62,209 nt of DNA. Origin: Sulfuritalea sp. Lineage in GTDB: Bacteria > Pseudomonadota > Gammaproteobacteria > Burkholderiales > Rhodocyclaceae. Both the position numbers and the translations under genes were made by a program. The stretch lies in assembly GCF_017302275.1 (NCBI RefSeq), contig NZ_JAFLDR010000024.1, positions 1 through 62,209 on the forward strand. Reading direction: 5' to 3'. Positions within the stretch are counted from its first letter, which is position 1. Each line of letters starts with the position of its first letter. A model generated the notes under the pieces. The model was not told the DNA's origin and did not search any database. It saw only the letters and a list, made by a program, of their open reading frames with translations. Below are positions 1-9,206 of the stretch, piece by piece.

Positions 1-1
1 G

Positions 2-229
2 TGGCTGCTCGATCCCCCCGAAGCGCTGCGCGAAAACCGCGGCCGCCCGCAACGCGCCGGCCCGCTGCGCCTTGCCGCCGGCCCGGAACGCATCGAATCC
101 GGCTGGTGGGACGGCGCCGACGCCCGCCGCGACTACTTCATCGCCATTGACGGCGCCGGACGCTGGCTATGGATCTTCCGCGACCCGCGCCCGCCGGGCG
201 GGTGGTTCCTGCATGGCATTTTCGCCTAG
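2..229 (+). CDS. imuB: ImuB-like Y-family DNA polymerase homologue, C-terminal fragment
   Basis: Only the last 75 codons are present; the gene enters from beyond the left edge in the frame starting at base 2. The visible residues (WLLDPP near the start, then [25 protein letters not shown] and a terminal GWFLHGIFA) are the characteristic end of ImuB/DnaE2-associated Y-family proteins. In that family ImuB is a catalytically inactive polymerase homologue that links the beta clamp with ImuA and DnaE2 in SOS mutagenesis. No ImuA or DnaE2 gene lies inside the window; they would be expected to the left and in the next gene, but the next gene is a convergent kinase whose stop codon overlaps this one by a few bases. 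Family assignment is firm for so short a piece; catalytic features cannot be judged. Confidence 0.85.
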   Translation, partial: WLLDPPEALRENRGRPQRAGPLRLAAGPERIESGWWDGADARRDYFIAIDGAGRWLWIFRDPRPPGGWFLHGIFA

Positions 230-3200
230 CCGCTTTCATCAAGCTCCGCCAGCAGCATGGCGAACAGGGCTTGCGGATTCACCGGCTTGATCAGGACGTC
301 GTTCATGCCGGCTTCGATGCAGCGCACCCTGTCCTCGACAAAGGCGTTGGCGGTCAGGGCGATGATCGGTACTTCCCGATAGCCATCGATCGCGCGTATT
401 TGCCGCGTCGCATCCAGCCCGTTGATGTTCGGCATCTGCATGTCCATCAGGATGGCGGCATAGCGCCGCGACGCGCACATCGCCACGGCCTCGGCGCCAT
501 CATTCGCCGTGTCCACCGTCAGCCCGACATCTTCGAGCAGGATGCGCGCAATCTCCTGGTTCAGCGGTTCGTCATCCGCGACCAGGACGCTGCGCCCGCC
601 ATGCCGTTCGCGGATTCCGGATTCCGCGTCGATACGCGCCAGGGCTTGCCCCGCGACGGCATCGCCACCCTTCATCAGCGTCGCGGTGAACCAGAAACGG
701 CTTCCCTTCCCCTGCGTGCTCTCGACACCCGCCATGCCTCCCATCAGTTCCGCCAGGCGCCGCGAAATGGCGAGGCCGAGACCGGTGCCGCCATACTTGC
801 GCGTGGTCGAATTGTCCGCCTGCTCGAAGGAATGGAACAGGCGCGGCAGGGCTTCCGCGGGAATGCCGATGCCCGTGTCCTCGACCTCGAAGCGGACCTG
901 TATCGAATCGGCGCCCTCACCCTGGCGCAGGGCGCGCAGCGTCACCGAGCCGTGCTCGGTGAACTTGACGGCGTTGGTGGCGAAATTCAGCAGCGCCTGC
1001 TGCAGGCGCATCGGGTCCCCGGTGAGCATGGGCGGGAAGGAGTCCATCTCCGTGCGCAGCTCGATGCCGGCCGCGCGGACGCGCTCGAACAGGATCGAAC
1101 TCACGTTCTCCAGAATCTGGTGGATGGCGACCGGCGCGGCGTCGAGCACGAACTTGCCGGCCTCGATCTTGGAGATGTCGAGGATGTCGTTGATGATGTT
1201 CAGCAGGTGCTCGGCGGCGCTGTCGATCTTGTCGAGCCGATCCGCCTGCCTTGGGGTGACGCCGTCGCGGCGCAGCAGGTGGGCCATGCCGATGATGCCG
1301 TTCATCGGCGTGCGGATCTCGTGGCTCATGTTGGCGAGGAAGCTGCTCTTGGCGAGATTGGCGTTGTCGGCCTGCTCCCTTGCCGCGACCAGATCGTTGG
1401 TGCGCGCGGCGACGATGCTTTCGAGATGATGTCGATGCGCTTCCAGCTCATGCTCGATCTGCTTTTTTGCCGTCACGTCGCGCAACATCGCCAGCAGCCG
1501 TCCGTCGGGCATGGTGTTGACCGTGACTTCGGCGGTGAATTCCGAACCGTCCTTGCGCCGGAAGCGCCACTCGCGGGAATACACCTTTCCGGAGTTGATG
1601 GTGTCCAGCGCCGGCGCCACCTGTTGAATCTCCTCCGGCGCGACGATGTCGCGGGCATGGCGCCCGATCAGTTCGTCGCGGGCATAGCCCAGCATGCGGC
1701 AGACGCTTTCATTGGCGTCGACATAGACGCTTTGATGGTCCGCGATCAGGATGCCGTCGGCGGCGCATTCGAACAAGGCCTGATAACGGTCGCGGCTTTC
1801 GCGGCGCTCGGCCTCGCGTTTGAAATTATCGAGCGCAAAGCTGATGTCGCCCGCCATTTCCAGCAACAAGCGGCGAATCTCGTCATCGAAGGCGTCGACA
1901 TCACCCGAGTAGATCATGAAGGCGCCTACCGGCTTGCCCTCAAGGCGCAAGGGCAGCGCCGCCGAACTGGCCCAGCCGCGTCCGGCGCCGCGTTCACGCC
2001 AGGGCGCGGTGCGCGGATCGTTGGCGAAGTCCTTGCACCAGTAGGGTTCGCCATCACGGATGGCGGTGCCCGTGGGCCCGTTGCCGTAGGGGCTGTCGGC
2101 GGTGATCGAAATCTTGATCCCTTCGAGATACTCCACGCCCGCGCCATGGGCGGCGACCGGCATGACATCCTTCGTCGCCGCGTCCACCATGCCGATCCAT
2201 GCCATTTTCATGCCGCCGAAATTCACCGCGTCGCGGCAGATTTGCGGGAACAGCTCGGCCGCGCTGGCGCAGCGCACGATGGCCTGGTTGCACTGGCTCA
2301 GCGCCGCGTAAAGCAGGGACAGGCGCTCGATCCGGCGTTCATGATTCTTGCGGTCGGTGATGTCGGCGTGGGTGCCGATCATGCGCAGCGGCTTGCCGGC
2401 GGCGTCGCGGGCGATCACCTTGCCGCGGGCGAGCATCCAGCGGTACGAGCCGTCCTTGCAGCGAAAGCGAAGCTCGCGCGCGTAAGTCGGCGCGCGGCCG
2501 TCGAAACAGGCCTGGATCTGGTTTCGGGTTTCCGCCAGGTCATCCGGATGGATCAGTTGCAAGGAGGATTCCGGCGTCGCGCCGATGTCGTCCTCGGCAT
2601 AGCCGAGCAACTCCTTCCAGCGGCGCGAGTAGAAGACGCTTCCTTCCGCCACCTTCCAGTCCCAAAGGCCGTCACCCGATCCGTCGACGGCGAATTTCCA
2701 GCGGTCGTCGCTTTCGCGCAGGGCATCCTCCCTGGCGGCGACGACATGCAGCAGCCGGTTGAAGCCGCCGATCAGCTGGCCGACCTCGTCGCTGCCGGCC
2801 TGGGCCAGCGCCCGTGGCGGCGTGCCCGACTCGGCCTGGGCGGCGAGCGAGTTCGCCGCCGCCACCATCGGCGCCAATTGCCGTGTCAGCAGCCACCAGA
2901 TCAGCCCGCCGATCAGCACCGTCAACAGCAGCGCGGCGGTCAGCAGGCGCTGCTGCATGGCATGGATGGGCGCGAATGCCTCGGCGGTTGGGCGCGCGAC
3001 GGCAACGTACCAGCCGCTCGCCGGAATGCGTTTGACCGCCGCCAGTACCTCGATGCCGCCGGGGTTTTGCAGGATGTCGACACCCTCGCGGCCGTTCACG
3101 AAACTGTCCAGCGCCGGGTTGATGCCCGGTGCCGGCAAGGACTCCATGACGCGGCGTGCGTCCGACGAGGTGACGATCAGCCTTTGTGCCGGGGCCACAA

Positions 3201-3810
3201 GCACCACATAGCCGCCATTTTTCAGGCTGCTGCTGGTCAGTACATCGAGAAAATTCGGCAGGCCCAGATTGGTCACCCCGGCCAGCGCCCCGATGACCTT
3301 GCCGTCGGCATCGCGAATCGGCGCGGTGGCACCGAAAACCGGTTTGCCGAGTTTCTTGCCCATCACCGGCCGGCCGAACGTGGTCCTGCCTTCGCGCAGC
3401 GCCGCCGCGACGGTGTCGATATCCATGTAGTTGACGCCGATCCGGCCGGCGGAAAGGGGAACTTCCGCGATGGTCGTGCCGTCCGCCGCATGGGCGAGGA
3501 CGCCGCCGTTGAACAGGCCGCGAAACACCGGGCGCTGCACCAGCATCTCCTGCATTGCGGCAGGACCCTTGCGCAGGCTTGGCGCCGCTGTCTCGGCAAC
3601 CGTTTCGAGCGCGCGCTGCCGCAGCGTGAGTTCCTGATTGACTTCGGCGGCGATGAAGGACGCGGTGGCGAGCTGCTCGTCGCCCAGCAGGCGCAGCATG
3701 TCCGCGCGCAGAACCCGGCTGGCGAAGAACGTCAATCCCCACAGGCTGGCCAGAAACACGGCGAGCATCAGCAGCGTCAGCCGGGACTTGAGCGAATGCC
3801 GGGGATTCAT
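226..3810 (-). CDS. Membrane-bound hybrid sensor histidine kinase (Cache-HAMP-PAS-GAF-PAS-HisKA-HATPase-REC)
   Basis: A 1194-residue hybrid kinase. Order seen: a transmembrane helix (about 10-32), a periplasmic double-Cache-like sensor region, a second helix (about 287-307), HAMP linker, PAS (from about 367), GAF-like domain (from about 490), second PAS (from about 675), HisKA with [15 protein letters not shown] (phospho-His about 829), HATPase with [12 protein letters not shown], and a C-terminal receiver with LVADDEP and LMDMQMP (phospho-Asp about 1123). The start at 3810 ([11 protein letters not shown]) places the first helix directly at the N-terminus; the frame stays open 41 codons further upstream, but that stretch has no signal features. 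The shine-dalgarno is weak. No separate response regulator or Hpt gene is adjacent, so output goes through the fused receiver or a distant partner. Ligand unknown. Confidence 0.9.
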   Translation of the reverse strand: MNPRHSLKSRLTLLMLAVFLASLWGLTFFASRVLRADMLRLLGDEQLATASFIAAEVNQELTLRQRALETVAETAAPSLRKGPAAMQEMLVQRPVFRGLFNGGVLAHAADGTTIAEVPLSAGRIGVNYMDIDTVAAALREGRTTFGRPVMGKKLGKPVFGATAPIRDADGKVIGALAGVTNLGLPNFLDVLTSSSLKNGGYVVLVAPAQRLIVTSSDARRVMESLPAPGINPALDSFVNGREGVDILQNPGGIEVLAAVKRIPASGWYVAVARPTAEAFAPIHAMQQRLLTAALLLTVLIGGLIWWLLTRQLAPMVAAANSLAAQAESGTPPRALAQAGSDEVGQLIGGFNRLLHVVAAREDALRESDDRWKFAVDGSGDGLWDWKVAEGSVFYSRRWKELLGYAEDDIGATPESSLQLIHPDDLAETRNQIQACFDGRAPTYARELRFRCKDGSYRWMLARGKVIARDAAGKPLRMIGTHADITDRKNHERRIERLSLLYAALSQCNQAIVRCASAAELFPQICRDAVNFGGMKMAWIGMVDAATKDVMPVAAHGAGVEYLEGIKISITADSPYGNGPTGTAIRDGEPYWCKDFANDPRTAPWRERGAGRGWASSAALPLRLEGKPVGAFMIYSGDVDAFDDEIRRLLLEMAGDISFALDNFKREAERRESRDRYQALFECAADGILIADHQSVYVDANESVCRMLGYARDELIGRHARDIVAPEEIQQVAPALDTINSGKVYSREWRFRRKDGSEFTAEVTVNTMPDGRLLAMLRDVTAKKQIEHELEAHRHHLESIVAARTNDLVAAREQADNANLAKSSFLANMSHEIRTPMNGIIGMAHLLRRDGVTPRQADRLDKIDSAAEHLLNIINDILDISKIEAGKFVLDAAPVAIHQILENVSSILFERVRAAGIELRTEMDSFPPMLTGDPMRLQQALLNFATNAVKFTEHGSVTLRALRQGEGADSIQVRFEVEDTGIGIPAEALPRLFHSFEQADNSTTRKYGGTGLGLAISRRLAELMGGMAGVESTQGKGSRFWFTATLMKGGDAVAGQALARIDAESGIRERHGGRSVLVADDEPLNQEIARILLEDVGLTVDTANDGAEAVAMCASRRYAAILMDMQMPNINGLDATRQIRAIDGYREVPIIALTANAFVEDRVRCIEAGMNDVLIKPVNPQALFAMLLAELDESG

Positions 3811-4201
3811 GGTGGTGGTGTCGGTTCCGTTTTCCAATGTCGCGTGAACTCCGGTCGCTGCGTGATCCGGCGCATCGCTCGACCCTCGGCGAAAAACGCC
3901 GCTACGTTCAACGCTACAGGGAAAGCCCGCCATCGGAGTTGACCGCTGTCAAATCGGGTGTTGTCGCAGCTACGCTACGCGAGGAAATGCCATGACGCTG
4001 GCTGGTAGGGGTCTGCTCGGCCTGACGGCAAGGCGCCGGAGGCTTAAGCTGAACTCCCGAGAGTCACGCAATGATCCAGCTTGAACGGGAGCCGCAGCTC
4101 CCGTTTTTGCTTCTTGAACTCCACCGCATTTGCCGGATCGGGGTCTGCGCGACGCCCCGCCGCTCCCCGGCGCCGTGTCGCCGGCGCCGACTTTTGCAGC
4201 C
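3811..4201. other. Gene-free stretch of 391 bp between two minus-strand genes
   Basis: No convincing protein gene lies here. It contains the upstream region of the hybrid kinase, a strong rho-independent terminator reading rightwards (4084-4108) with no protein gene on that strand to serve, and near its right end (4171-4192) one copy of the scattered GCCGTNNCGCC-type motif described elsewhere. An unannotated plus-strand small RNA ending at the terminator is possible but no good promoter can be seen. Confidence 0.5.
4084..4108 (+). terminator. Rho-independent terminator without an obvious upstream gene
   Basis: A perfect 9-bp stem (AACGGGAGC at 4084-4092 with GCTCCCGTT at 4097-4105), a 4-base CGCA loop, and a run of five T from 4104. 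The T run is on the plus strand only, so it ends rightward transcription, yet both neighbouring protein genes are on the minus strand. Confidence 0.75.
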
Positions 4202-4651
4202 CTACGCGCCGCCACCCGCTTCCCAAGCCTCGATCGTCGCGCGCAGCTTTTCCGGCAGGGGACGCGAGGTCTGGCTTTCCGGGTCGGCGTGCACATAGAC
4301 CATTTCGCCGCTGACCAGCCTTTCCTCGCCGCGGAACACGGCCATTTCGAAGCTCATGCTGGAGTTGCCGAGTTTGGCCGCGCGCACGCAAACCGCCAGG
4401 ACGTCGTCATAGCCGGCCGGGGCGTGGTAATTGAGCAGGCTCCTCACCGCGAACAGGTCGCCGCCGCTGCCGGCGATGGCCTCCGGGTAGGGCAGGCCGA
4501 TCGCGCGCCAGTACTCGGTGATGCCGATGTCGAAGTAAGTCAGATAATGACCGTTGAAGACGATGTTCTGCGGATCGAGCTCGGCCCAGCGCACCCGCAG
4601 CGGATGACGCAGGCGGAAGGCGGTGAGCGGCGAGGGCTCGGGTGGCTTCAA
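4202..4651 (-). CDS. Acyl-CoA thioesterase, 4-hydroxybenzoyl-CoA thioesterase (hotdog) family
   Basis: 149 residues, the usual size of a single-hotdog thioesterase. The N-terminus has [23 protein letters not shown], which matches the family pattern in which an Asp (in ELDPQ) acts near the start of the hotdog helix. It is predicted to hydrolyse acyl- or aryl-CoA thioesters in the cytoplasm. The start is a TTG at 4651 overlapping the stop of the upstream 3-hydroxyacyl-CoA dehydrogenase gene (TTGA), so the two are translationally coupled; no ATG exists upstream of the conserved residues without entering that gene. Substrate unknown; pairing with the dehydrogenase suggests removal of CoA intermediates in a beta-oxidation-like route. 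Confidence 0.82.
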   Translation of the reverse strand: MKPPEPSPLTAFRLRHPLRVRWAELDPQNIVFNGHYLTYFDIGITEYWRAIGLPYPEAIAGSGGDLFAVRSLLNYHAPAGYDDVLAVCVRAAKLGNSSMSFEMAVFRGEERLVSGEMVYVHADPESQTSRPLPEKLRATIEAWEAGGGA

Positions 4652-6183
4652 GTCGCTTCGGTCAGTAGGGAGACGCCGAGCAGGGCGCGGCGCTTGAGCC
4701 AGGGGCTGGGGCGGTAGCGCGGGTCGCCGTAGAACTTCTGCATGGCTTCCAGCAGGTCGAGCACCAGCTTCGGCTTCAGCGCGTCGCCGAAGGCCAGCGG
4801 GCCCTTCGGGTAGCCCAGGCCGAGAGTCACGGCGCGGTCGATGTCGGCCGGGCTGGCGACGCCCTGCTGGGCGATGTCGCAGCCGATGTTCACGATGCAG
4901 GCGACGATGCGCTGGGCGACGAAGCCGGCACTGTCGGCGACCACGCTGACCGGCGTGCCGTCGGCGGCGAACAGCGCATGGGCGGCGTCGCGCATCGCGG
5001 CGCCGGTGAGCGGCGTGGTCATCAGGTTGCGCCGCGCGCTCTTGCCGGCATCGATGCCGAACAGGCAGTCGATGGCGACGCAGCGTCTGGGGTCGAGGCC
5101 CTGTTCGACGCAGGCGCTGGTGGCGTCGCCACCCAGCGGCGTGACGATGCACAGCGCGTCGGGGCCGGGCAGGTAGTCGGTCTCGACTTCGACGCCGGCG
5201 GCGGCGGCGATCTCGCGCAGCACGTCGGCCCATTCCGGATGGGTCTGGCTGACCCAGACTCGGGCCGGCAGGGCGGTCGGCGCGGGCGGCTCGGCGACGA
5301 CCGCGGCATCCTTGCCGTAGTCATAGAAGCCGCGCCCGGTCTTGCGCCCCAGCACGCCGCCGGCCAGCCGCTGGGCGGCGAGCGGCGAAGGCCGGTAGCG
5401 CGGCTCCTGGTAGTACTGGTTGTAGATCGATTCCATGACCGGGTGCGAGACGTCGAGCCCGGTCAGGTCGAGCAGCTCGAAGGGCCCCATGCGAAAGCCC
5501 GCCAGCTCGCGCATGATGCGGTCGATGGCACGGAAGTCGGCGACGCCTTCGCCCAGCACGCGCAGGGCCTCGGTGACGAAGCCGCGCCCGGCGTGGTTTA
5601 CGATGAAACCCGGTGTGTCCTTCGCCCGCACCGCCGTATGGCCCATGCGGCGGCCGAGGCCGAGCAGGGCATCGCAGGCCCAGGGCGCGGTGAGCAGGCC
5701 GTCGATCACCTCGACGATCTTCATCAGCGGCACGGGATTGAAGAAGTGGAATCCGGCGACGCGCTCGGGCCGGTTGCAGGCGGCGGCGATCGAGGTTACC
5801 GACAGCGAGGAGGTGTTGGTGGCGAGGACGCAATCGGCGGCGACGATGTCTTCCAGTTGCTGGAACAAAGCTTTCTTGACGTCGAGGTTCTCGACGATGG
5901 CCTCGACGATGACCTGCGCCGAGGCGAGGCCGTCGAGGCGCGCGACGACTTCCAGCTTGCCCGCTGCGGCGTCAAGTGCGTCCTGGGTGATCTTGCCCTT
6001 CTCCGCGAGCTTGGCCAGCGTGCCGACCACGGCTTCGCGCGCGTTGGCGGCGGCGCCGTGCAACGCGTCGTAGAGCAGCACGCGGATCCCGGCCTGCGCC
6101 GCGATCTGGGCGATGCCGCGGCCCATGGCGCCGGTGCCGACGATGCCGATGCAAAGATCGGGGGACTGGATATCTGGGGACAT
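4648..6183 (-). CDS. 3-hydroxyacyl-CoA dehydrogenase, PaaH/FadB-like two-domain form
   Basis: 511 residues. An N-terminal Rossmann fold ([18 protein letters not shown], about 12-30) is followed by [27 protein letters not shown], the NAD-dependent 3-hydroxyacyl-CoA dehydrogenase core with its His-Glu type active site, and DTPGFIVN. A second related module follows (about 285-511, with [16 protein letters not shown] and [13 protein letters not shown]), as in the roughly 500-residue PaaH/PaaC group that oxidises 3-hydroxyadipyl-CoA in phenylacetate breakdown. No other paa genes are nearby, so the actual substrate is open. AGAGGAAA about 6 bases before ATG is a good ribosome site. It heads a two-gene operon with the thioesterase. 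Confidence 0.88.
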   Translation of the reverse strand: MSPDIQSPDLCIGIVGTGAMGRGIAQIAAQAGIRVLLYDALHGAAANAREAVVGTLAKLAEKGKITQDALDAAAGKLEVVARLDGLASAQVIVEAIVENLDVKKALFQQLEDIVAADCVLATNTSSLSVTSIAAACNRPERVAGFHFFNPVPLMKIVEVIDGLLTAPWACDALLGLGRRMGHTAVRAKDTPGFIVNHAGRGFVTEALRVLGEGVADFRAIDRIMRELAGFRMGPFELLDLTGLDVSHPVMESIYNQYYQEPRYRPSPLAAQRLAGGVLGRKTGRGFYDYGKDAAVVAEPPAPTALPARVWVSQTHPEWADVLREIAAAAGVEVETDYLPGPDALCIVTPLGGDATSACVEQGLDPRRCVAIDCLFGIDAGKSARRNLMTTPLTGAAMRDAAHALFAADGTPVSVVADSAGFVAQRIVACIVNIGCDIAQQGVASPADIDRAVTLGLGYPKGPLAFGDALKPKLVLDLLEAMQKFYGDPRYRPSPWLKRRALLGVSLLTEAT

Positions 6184-6234
6184 GGGTTTCCTCTGAGAGG
6201 GCGGGGGAGGATGTCGCGCGTCGCGGGCGGGATG

Positions 6235-6257
6235 GCCGGCGCTCAGGCGGCGCCGGC
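6235..6257 (-). terminator. GC-rich hairpin downstream of bamD (possible terminator)
   Basis: A perfect 8-bp stem (GCCGGCGC at 6235-6242 with GCGCCGGC at 6250-6257) and a 7-base loop, just past the bamD stop. There is no T run on either side, so it may be a weak or factor-dependent terminator or a transcript-end stabiliser. Confidence 0.35.
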
Positions 6258-6265
6258 GGCCGGGA

Positions 6266-7090
6266 TCACCAGAGCTTCCACCACGGCACGGCGCGGTCGA
6301 GGCCCCGTTCGTAGTAGACGCTCGTGGGGAAGTTCTTGCGCATCACGCGTTCGGCATCGTCGCGCAGGTCGTTCATGCCGAGCAGGTCGTAGGCCTTGAC
6401 CATGACGAACAGGGCTTCCTCGTTGGCCGGGGCATCGGGATAGGTCTTGATCGCGGTCTGTGCGCGGTTGATCGCGGCGATATAGGCCTCACGCTTCATG
6501 TAGTAGCGGGCGACGTGGACCTCGTGCGAGGCCATGGCATTGACCAGGTATTTCATGCGCGCCGTGGCGTCCGGCGTGTAGCGGCTTTCCGGGTACTTGG
6601 CGACCAGCGCCTTGAAGGCCTCGAAGGAATCGCGCGCGGCCTTGGGGTCGCGCTCGGTCAGGTCCTGCATGCTGATGTGGCCGAGCAGGCCGAGGTCCTC
6701 GTTGAAGTTGGCGAGGCCCTTCAGGTAGTAGGCGTAGTCGACGTTGGGATGGTTGGGATGCAGGCGGATGAAGCGGTCGCAGGCGGCGATGGCCGAAGCC
6801 CGCTCGGCCTGGCGGAAGTAGGCATAGGCGACTTCGAGCTGCGCCTGCTGCGCGTAGCGGCCGTAGGGGAAGCGCGCTTCGAGTTTCTCGAAATACTTGA
6901 TCGCCTTGTCGTAGGAGCCGTCGGCCATGGCGTTCTTGGCTTCGCTGTAGAGGCGGTTGGCGGACCAGCTCGCGGTTTCGTCGATCACGTCGGGCAGCAG
7001 GCCGCAACCGCCGAGCAGGGTGCTACCGGCAGCCGCGCCGAGGAACACGATGGGGGCGAGCGCCCGCAGGAATGCCGCTACACTACGCAT
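6266..7090 (-). CDS. bamD: Outer membrane protein assembly factor BamD
   Basis: 274 residues. The N-terminus is a lipoprotein signal: a hydrophobic stretch ending in LLGGC, with Cys about 29 as the lipidated residue, then TPR-like repeats (for example [33 protein letters not shown], about 60-93) typical of BamD/ComL. BamD is the essential periplasmic lipoprotein that works with BamA in folding outer membrane beta-barrels. Length and motif order fit the family well. GAGG precedes the ATG. It is transcribed divergently from rluD, and the two start codons overlap by two bases, an arrangement that probably conserves the common bamD-rluD neighbourhood of proteobacteria. Confidence 0.95.
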   Translation of the reverse strand: MRSVAAFLRALAPIVFLGAAAGSTLLGGCGLLPDVIDETASWSANRLYSEAKNAMADGSYDKAIKYFEKLEARFPYGRYAQQAQLEVAYAYFRQAERASAIAACDRFIRLHPNHPNVDYAYYLKGLANFNEDLGLLGHISMQDLTERDPKAARDSFEAFKALVAKYPESRYTPDATARMKYLVNAMASHEVHVARYYMKREAYIAAINRAQTAIKTYPDAPANEEALFVMVKAYDLLGMNDLRDDAERVMRKNFPTSVYYERGLDRAVPWWKLW

Positions 7091-8081
7091 GGTGAAAACC
7101 TCGCATGAATTTCCGGCCGATTATAGCCGAAGCCCCGTCCCGCCCTTGACCCGCGCGGCCCTCGACGTGCCAGCGGAATGCGCCGGCTGGCGCCTCGACG
7201 CGACCCTCGCCAAGCTGTTTCCCGAACACTCGCGCAGCCGCCTGCAGGGCTGGCTCAAGGACGGCCTGATCCGCCTCGACGGCGGCAGCGCGGAAGGCAA
7301 GCGCAAGGTGTACGGCGGCGAACGCATCGAGTTCGACATCGCCGACGCCGTGCCGCCGGCGCCGACTCTTGCGGAGTCCGCCGAGGACATTCCGCTCGAG
7401 GTGGTGTTCGAGGACGAACAACTGATCGTCATCGACAAGCCCGCCGGGCTGGTGGTGCATCCGGGCAACGGCAACGCCTCGGGCACGCTGATGAACGCGC
7501 TGCTGCACCACGCGCCGCAGCTGGCCGGAGTACCGCGCGCCGGCATCGTGCACCGCCTCGACAAGGACACCAGCGGCCTGCTGGTGGTGGCGAAGACGCT
7601 GACCGCGCAGACTGACCTGGTGCGCCAGTTGCAGGCGCATACGGTCAGCCGCCATTACCTGGCGCTGGCGCTGGGCCGGGTCGAGCGCGACGGCATGGTC
7701 GATGCCCCGCTCGGGCGGCATGCGATTCATCGCACCAGGATGGCCGTCGTGCGCGCCGGCGGCAGGGAGGCGCGCACCCATTATGCGGTGCTGGAACGCT
7801 TTGCGAGGGCAACCCTGCTCGAATGCCGGCTGGAAACCGGGCGCACGCACCAGATCCGCGTCCATCTCGCCTCGCTCAAGCATCCGCTGGCCGGCGACGC
7901 CGTGTATCGCGGCAACAAGTGCGGCGACGCGCGGCTCGACGCCTTTCCACGCCAGGCCCTGCACGCCCGGCGACTCGCGCTGCGGCATCCCGGGAGTGGC
8001 GCGGAGATGGCCTGGGAAGCGCCGCTGCCGCAGGATTTCGCGCAATTGCTCGCTGAACTGCGACGCGATTCGGCGCAGTGA
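7089..8081 (+). CDS. rluD: Ribosomal large subunit pseudouridine synthase D
   Basis: About 330 residues. It carries an N-terminal S4-like RNA-binding domain (RLDATLAKLFPEHSRSRLQGWLKDGLIRLDG), then the RluA-family catalytic core with HRLDKDTSGLLVVAK, whose Asp is the universal catalytic residue, and GRTHQIRVHL. RluD makes pseudouridines in helix 69 of 23S rRNA. The ATG at 7089 is used here, but it overlaps the bamD start and has no ribosome site; an in-frame TTG at 7146 just before the conserved residues is an equally good start and would leave room for the bamD promoter. It is followed 9 bases later by pgeF, a conserved pairing. Confidence 0.92.
   Translation: MVKTSHEFPADYSRSPVPPLTRAALDVPAECAGWRLDATLAKLFPEHSRSRLQGWLKDGLIRLDGGSAEGKRKVYGGERIEFDIADAVPPAPTLAESAEDIPLEVVFEDEQLIVIDKPAGLVVHPGNGNASGTLMNALLHHAPQLAGVPRAGIVHRLDKDTSGLLVVAKTLTAQTDLVRQLQAHTVSRHYLALALGRVERDGMVDAPLGRHAIHRTRMAVVRAGGREARTHYAVLERFARATLLECRLETGRTHQIRVHLASLKHPLAGDAVYRGNKCGDARLDAFPRQALHARRLALRHPGSGAEMAWEAPLPQDFAQLLAELRRDSAQ
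7120..7125 (-). promoter_or_regulatory. Probable -10 element of bamD
   Basis: Reading leftwards the sequence is a perfect TATAAT, about 30 bases upstream of the bamD start. The -35 region is poor. The element lies inside the first codons assigned to rluD, which argues that rluD may really begin downstream (TTG at 7146). Confidence 0.55.
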
Positions 8082-8090
8082 CCCGGCGCC

Positions 8091-8816
8091 GTGAGCGACT
8101 TCATTTTTCCTGACTGGCCGGCGCCGCGAGGCGTGGGCGCGCTGTCGACCACACGCGCCGGCGGCGTCAGCACGGCACCGTGGCAGGGTTTCAACCTCGG
8201 TGACCACGTAGGCGACGATCCTCAGGCCGTGGCCAGCAATCGCGCGCGGCTGCGCCGCGAACTGCCTTCGGATCCGGTGTGGCTGAAGCAGGTGCATGGC
8301 ACGCGCTGCGTCGATGCGGCGCGGGCGGCGCCCGGCACGGAGGCCGATGCCAGCGTCACTCGCGAACGCGGCGTGGTCTGCGCCGTGCTGGTCGCGGATT
8401 GCCTGCCGGTGCTGCTGTGCGACGACGAGGCGACCGTGGTCGGCGTCGCCCATGCCGGCTGGCGCGGGCTGGCGGCGGGCGTGGTCGAGGCGACGGTGGG
8501 CGCCATGGCGGTCCCCGGCGAACGCCTGATGGCCTGGCTCGGTCCCGCCATCGGGGCGCAGGCCTTCGAGGTCGGCAACGAGGTGCGGGAGTGCTTCCTG
8601 GCCGTCGATGCCGCGGCGGCCGGGGCCTTTGTCGCCGCGCCGGGCGGCAAATGGCTGTGCGACATCGCCCTCCTGGCGCGCCAGCGGCTATCGGCGCTGG
8701 GAATTCGCCGTATCGCCAGCGCCGACGCTTGTTCCGTGGCCGACGCGACGCGCTACTTTTCCTACCGGCGCGATGGCGTCACCGGGCGCATGGCGAGCCT
8801 GGTCTGGCTGGAATAA
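8091..8816 (+). CDS. pgeF: Peptidoglycan editing factor / purine nucleoside phosphorylase (YfiH, laccase-domain family)
   Basis: 241 residues starting with GTG. Family motifs are present: STTRAGGVS near residue 20, the LKQVHG histidine, VADCLPVLL with the metal-binding Cys, VGVAHAGWRGL with the second His, and the C-terminal YFSYRRDGVTGRMA. Members bind zinc or copper and are reported either as multicopper-like polyphenol oxidases, as adenosine/inosine phosphorylases, or as enzymes removing misincorporated L-Ser from peptidoglycan precursors. The gene sits immediately behind rluD and is probably in the same transcript. No nearby ATG precedes the conserved DFIFPDWPAP start, so GTG is accepted. 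Confidence 0.9.
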   Translation: MSDFIFPDWPAPRGVGALSTTRAGGVSTAPWQGFNLGDHVGDDPQAVASNRARLRRELPSDPVWLKQVHGTRCVDAARAAPGTEADASVTRERGVVCAVLVADCLPVLLCDDEATVVGVAHAGWRGLAAGVVEATVGAMAVPGERLMAWLGPAIGAQAFEVGNEVRECFLAVDAAAAGAFVAAPGGKWLCDIALLARQRLSALGIRRIASADACSVADATRYFSYRRDGVTGRMASLVWLE

Positions 8817-8821
8817 CAGAA

Positions 8822-9046
8822 TTACTCGTCGGCCGGCCTGACGGGAACCTCGGGCGCGGCTTTTGCCGCCTCGGCTTCCTTGCTCGCCAGGTTGCGCCGC
8901 CGCTGGGGCGTGCCGAAAAGCCATAGCAGCAGCGCCAGCGGCGCCAGGCCGTAAAAGGCGAAGGTGAGCACGCCCGCGGTGAGATTCGGCTCGGTGGCGG
9001 CCATCAGCAGGGTGACATAGAGCCACCCGATCGCGACTACGTACAT
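8822..9046 (-). CDS. Small two-helix membrane protein of unknown function
   Basis: 74 residues. Two hydrophobic helices (about 2-20 and 24-44) are followed by an Arg-rich turn (GTPQRRRNL) and a charged Ala/Glu-rich tail, so the C-terminus is expected in the cytoplasm. It converges with pgeF, with only five bases between stop codons. Similar short membrane proteins are common in betaproteobacteria near phaC or rluD, but I cannot name a function. Confidence 0.6.
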   Translation of the reverse strand: MYVVAIGWLYVTLLMAATEPNLTAGVLTFAFYGLAPLALLLWLFGTPQRRRNLASKEAEAAKAAPEVPVRPADE

Positions 9047-9081
9047 GCGCCGATTCTAGGGCAGGGAAGGGTGCATCCAGC

Positions 9082-9110
9082 TTGACAGCGGTTATTGTGC
9101 AGTGCAAAAT
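9082..9110 (+). promoter_or_regulatory. Predicted sigma70 promoter of phaC with a TGCA-rich operator-like site
   Basis: A perfect TTGACA (9082-9087), a 17-base spacer and CAAAAT (9105-9110) lie about 97 bases upstream of the phaC ATG. The spacer and -10 contain TTGTGCAGTGCAAAA, an imperfect palindrome of TGCA type. PhaR repressors recognise TGCA/CTGC-like repeats, and phaR is in this cluster, so this may be an autoregulatory operator. That last step is inference. Confidence 0.55.
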
Positions 9111-9206
9111 AAAGATAGAATTTTTTGGGGTTGTGGCCTCTGCAACTGACGCCGACCGGACGGCCGTCGGCCTGTGCCGGAACCACCGTTGTTCTCAGGA
9201 GTCCGT

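Noticed and set aside
169-3942. Long plus-strand open frame of about 1250 codons opposite the hybrid kinase
   Set aside because: It is a GC-rich antisense shadow; the minus strand encodes a clear multi-domain kinase and the plus frame has no recognisable domain.
7083-8453. Minus-strand open frame across rluD and pgeF
   Set aside because: Spans two well-supported plus-strand genes and their junction.
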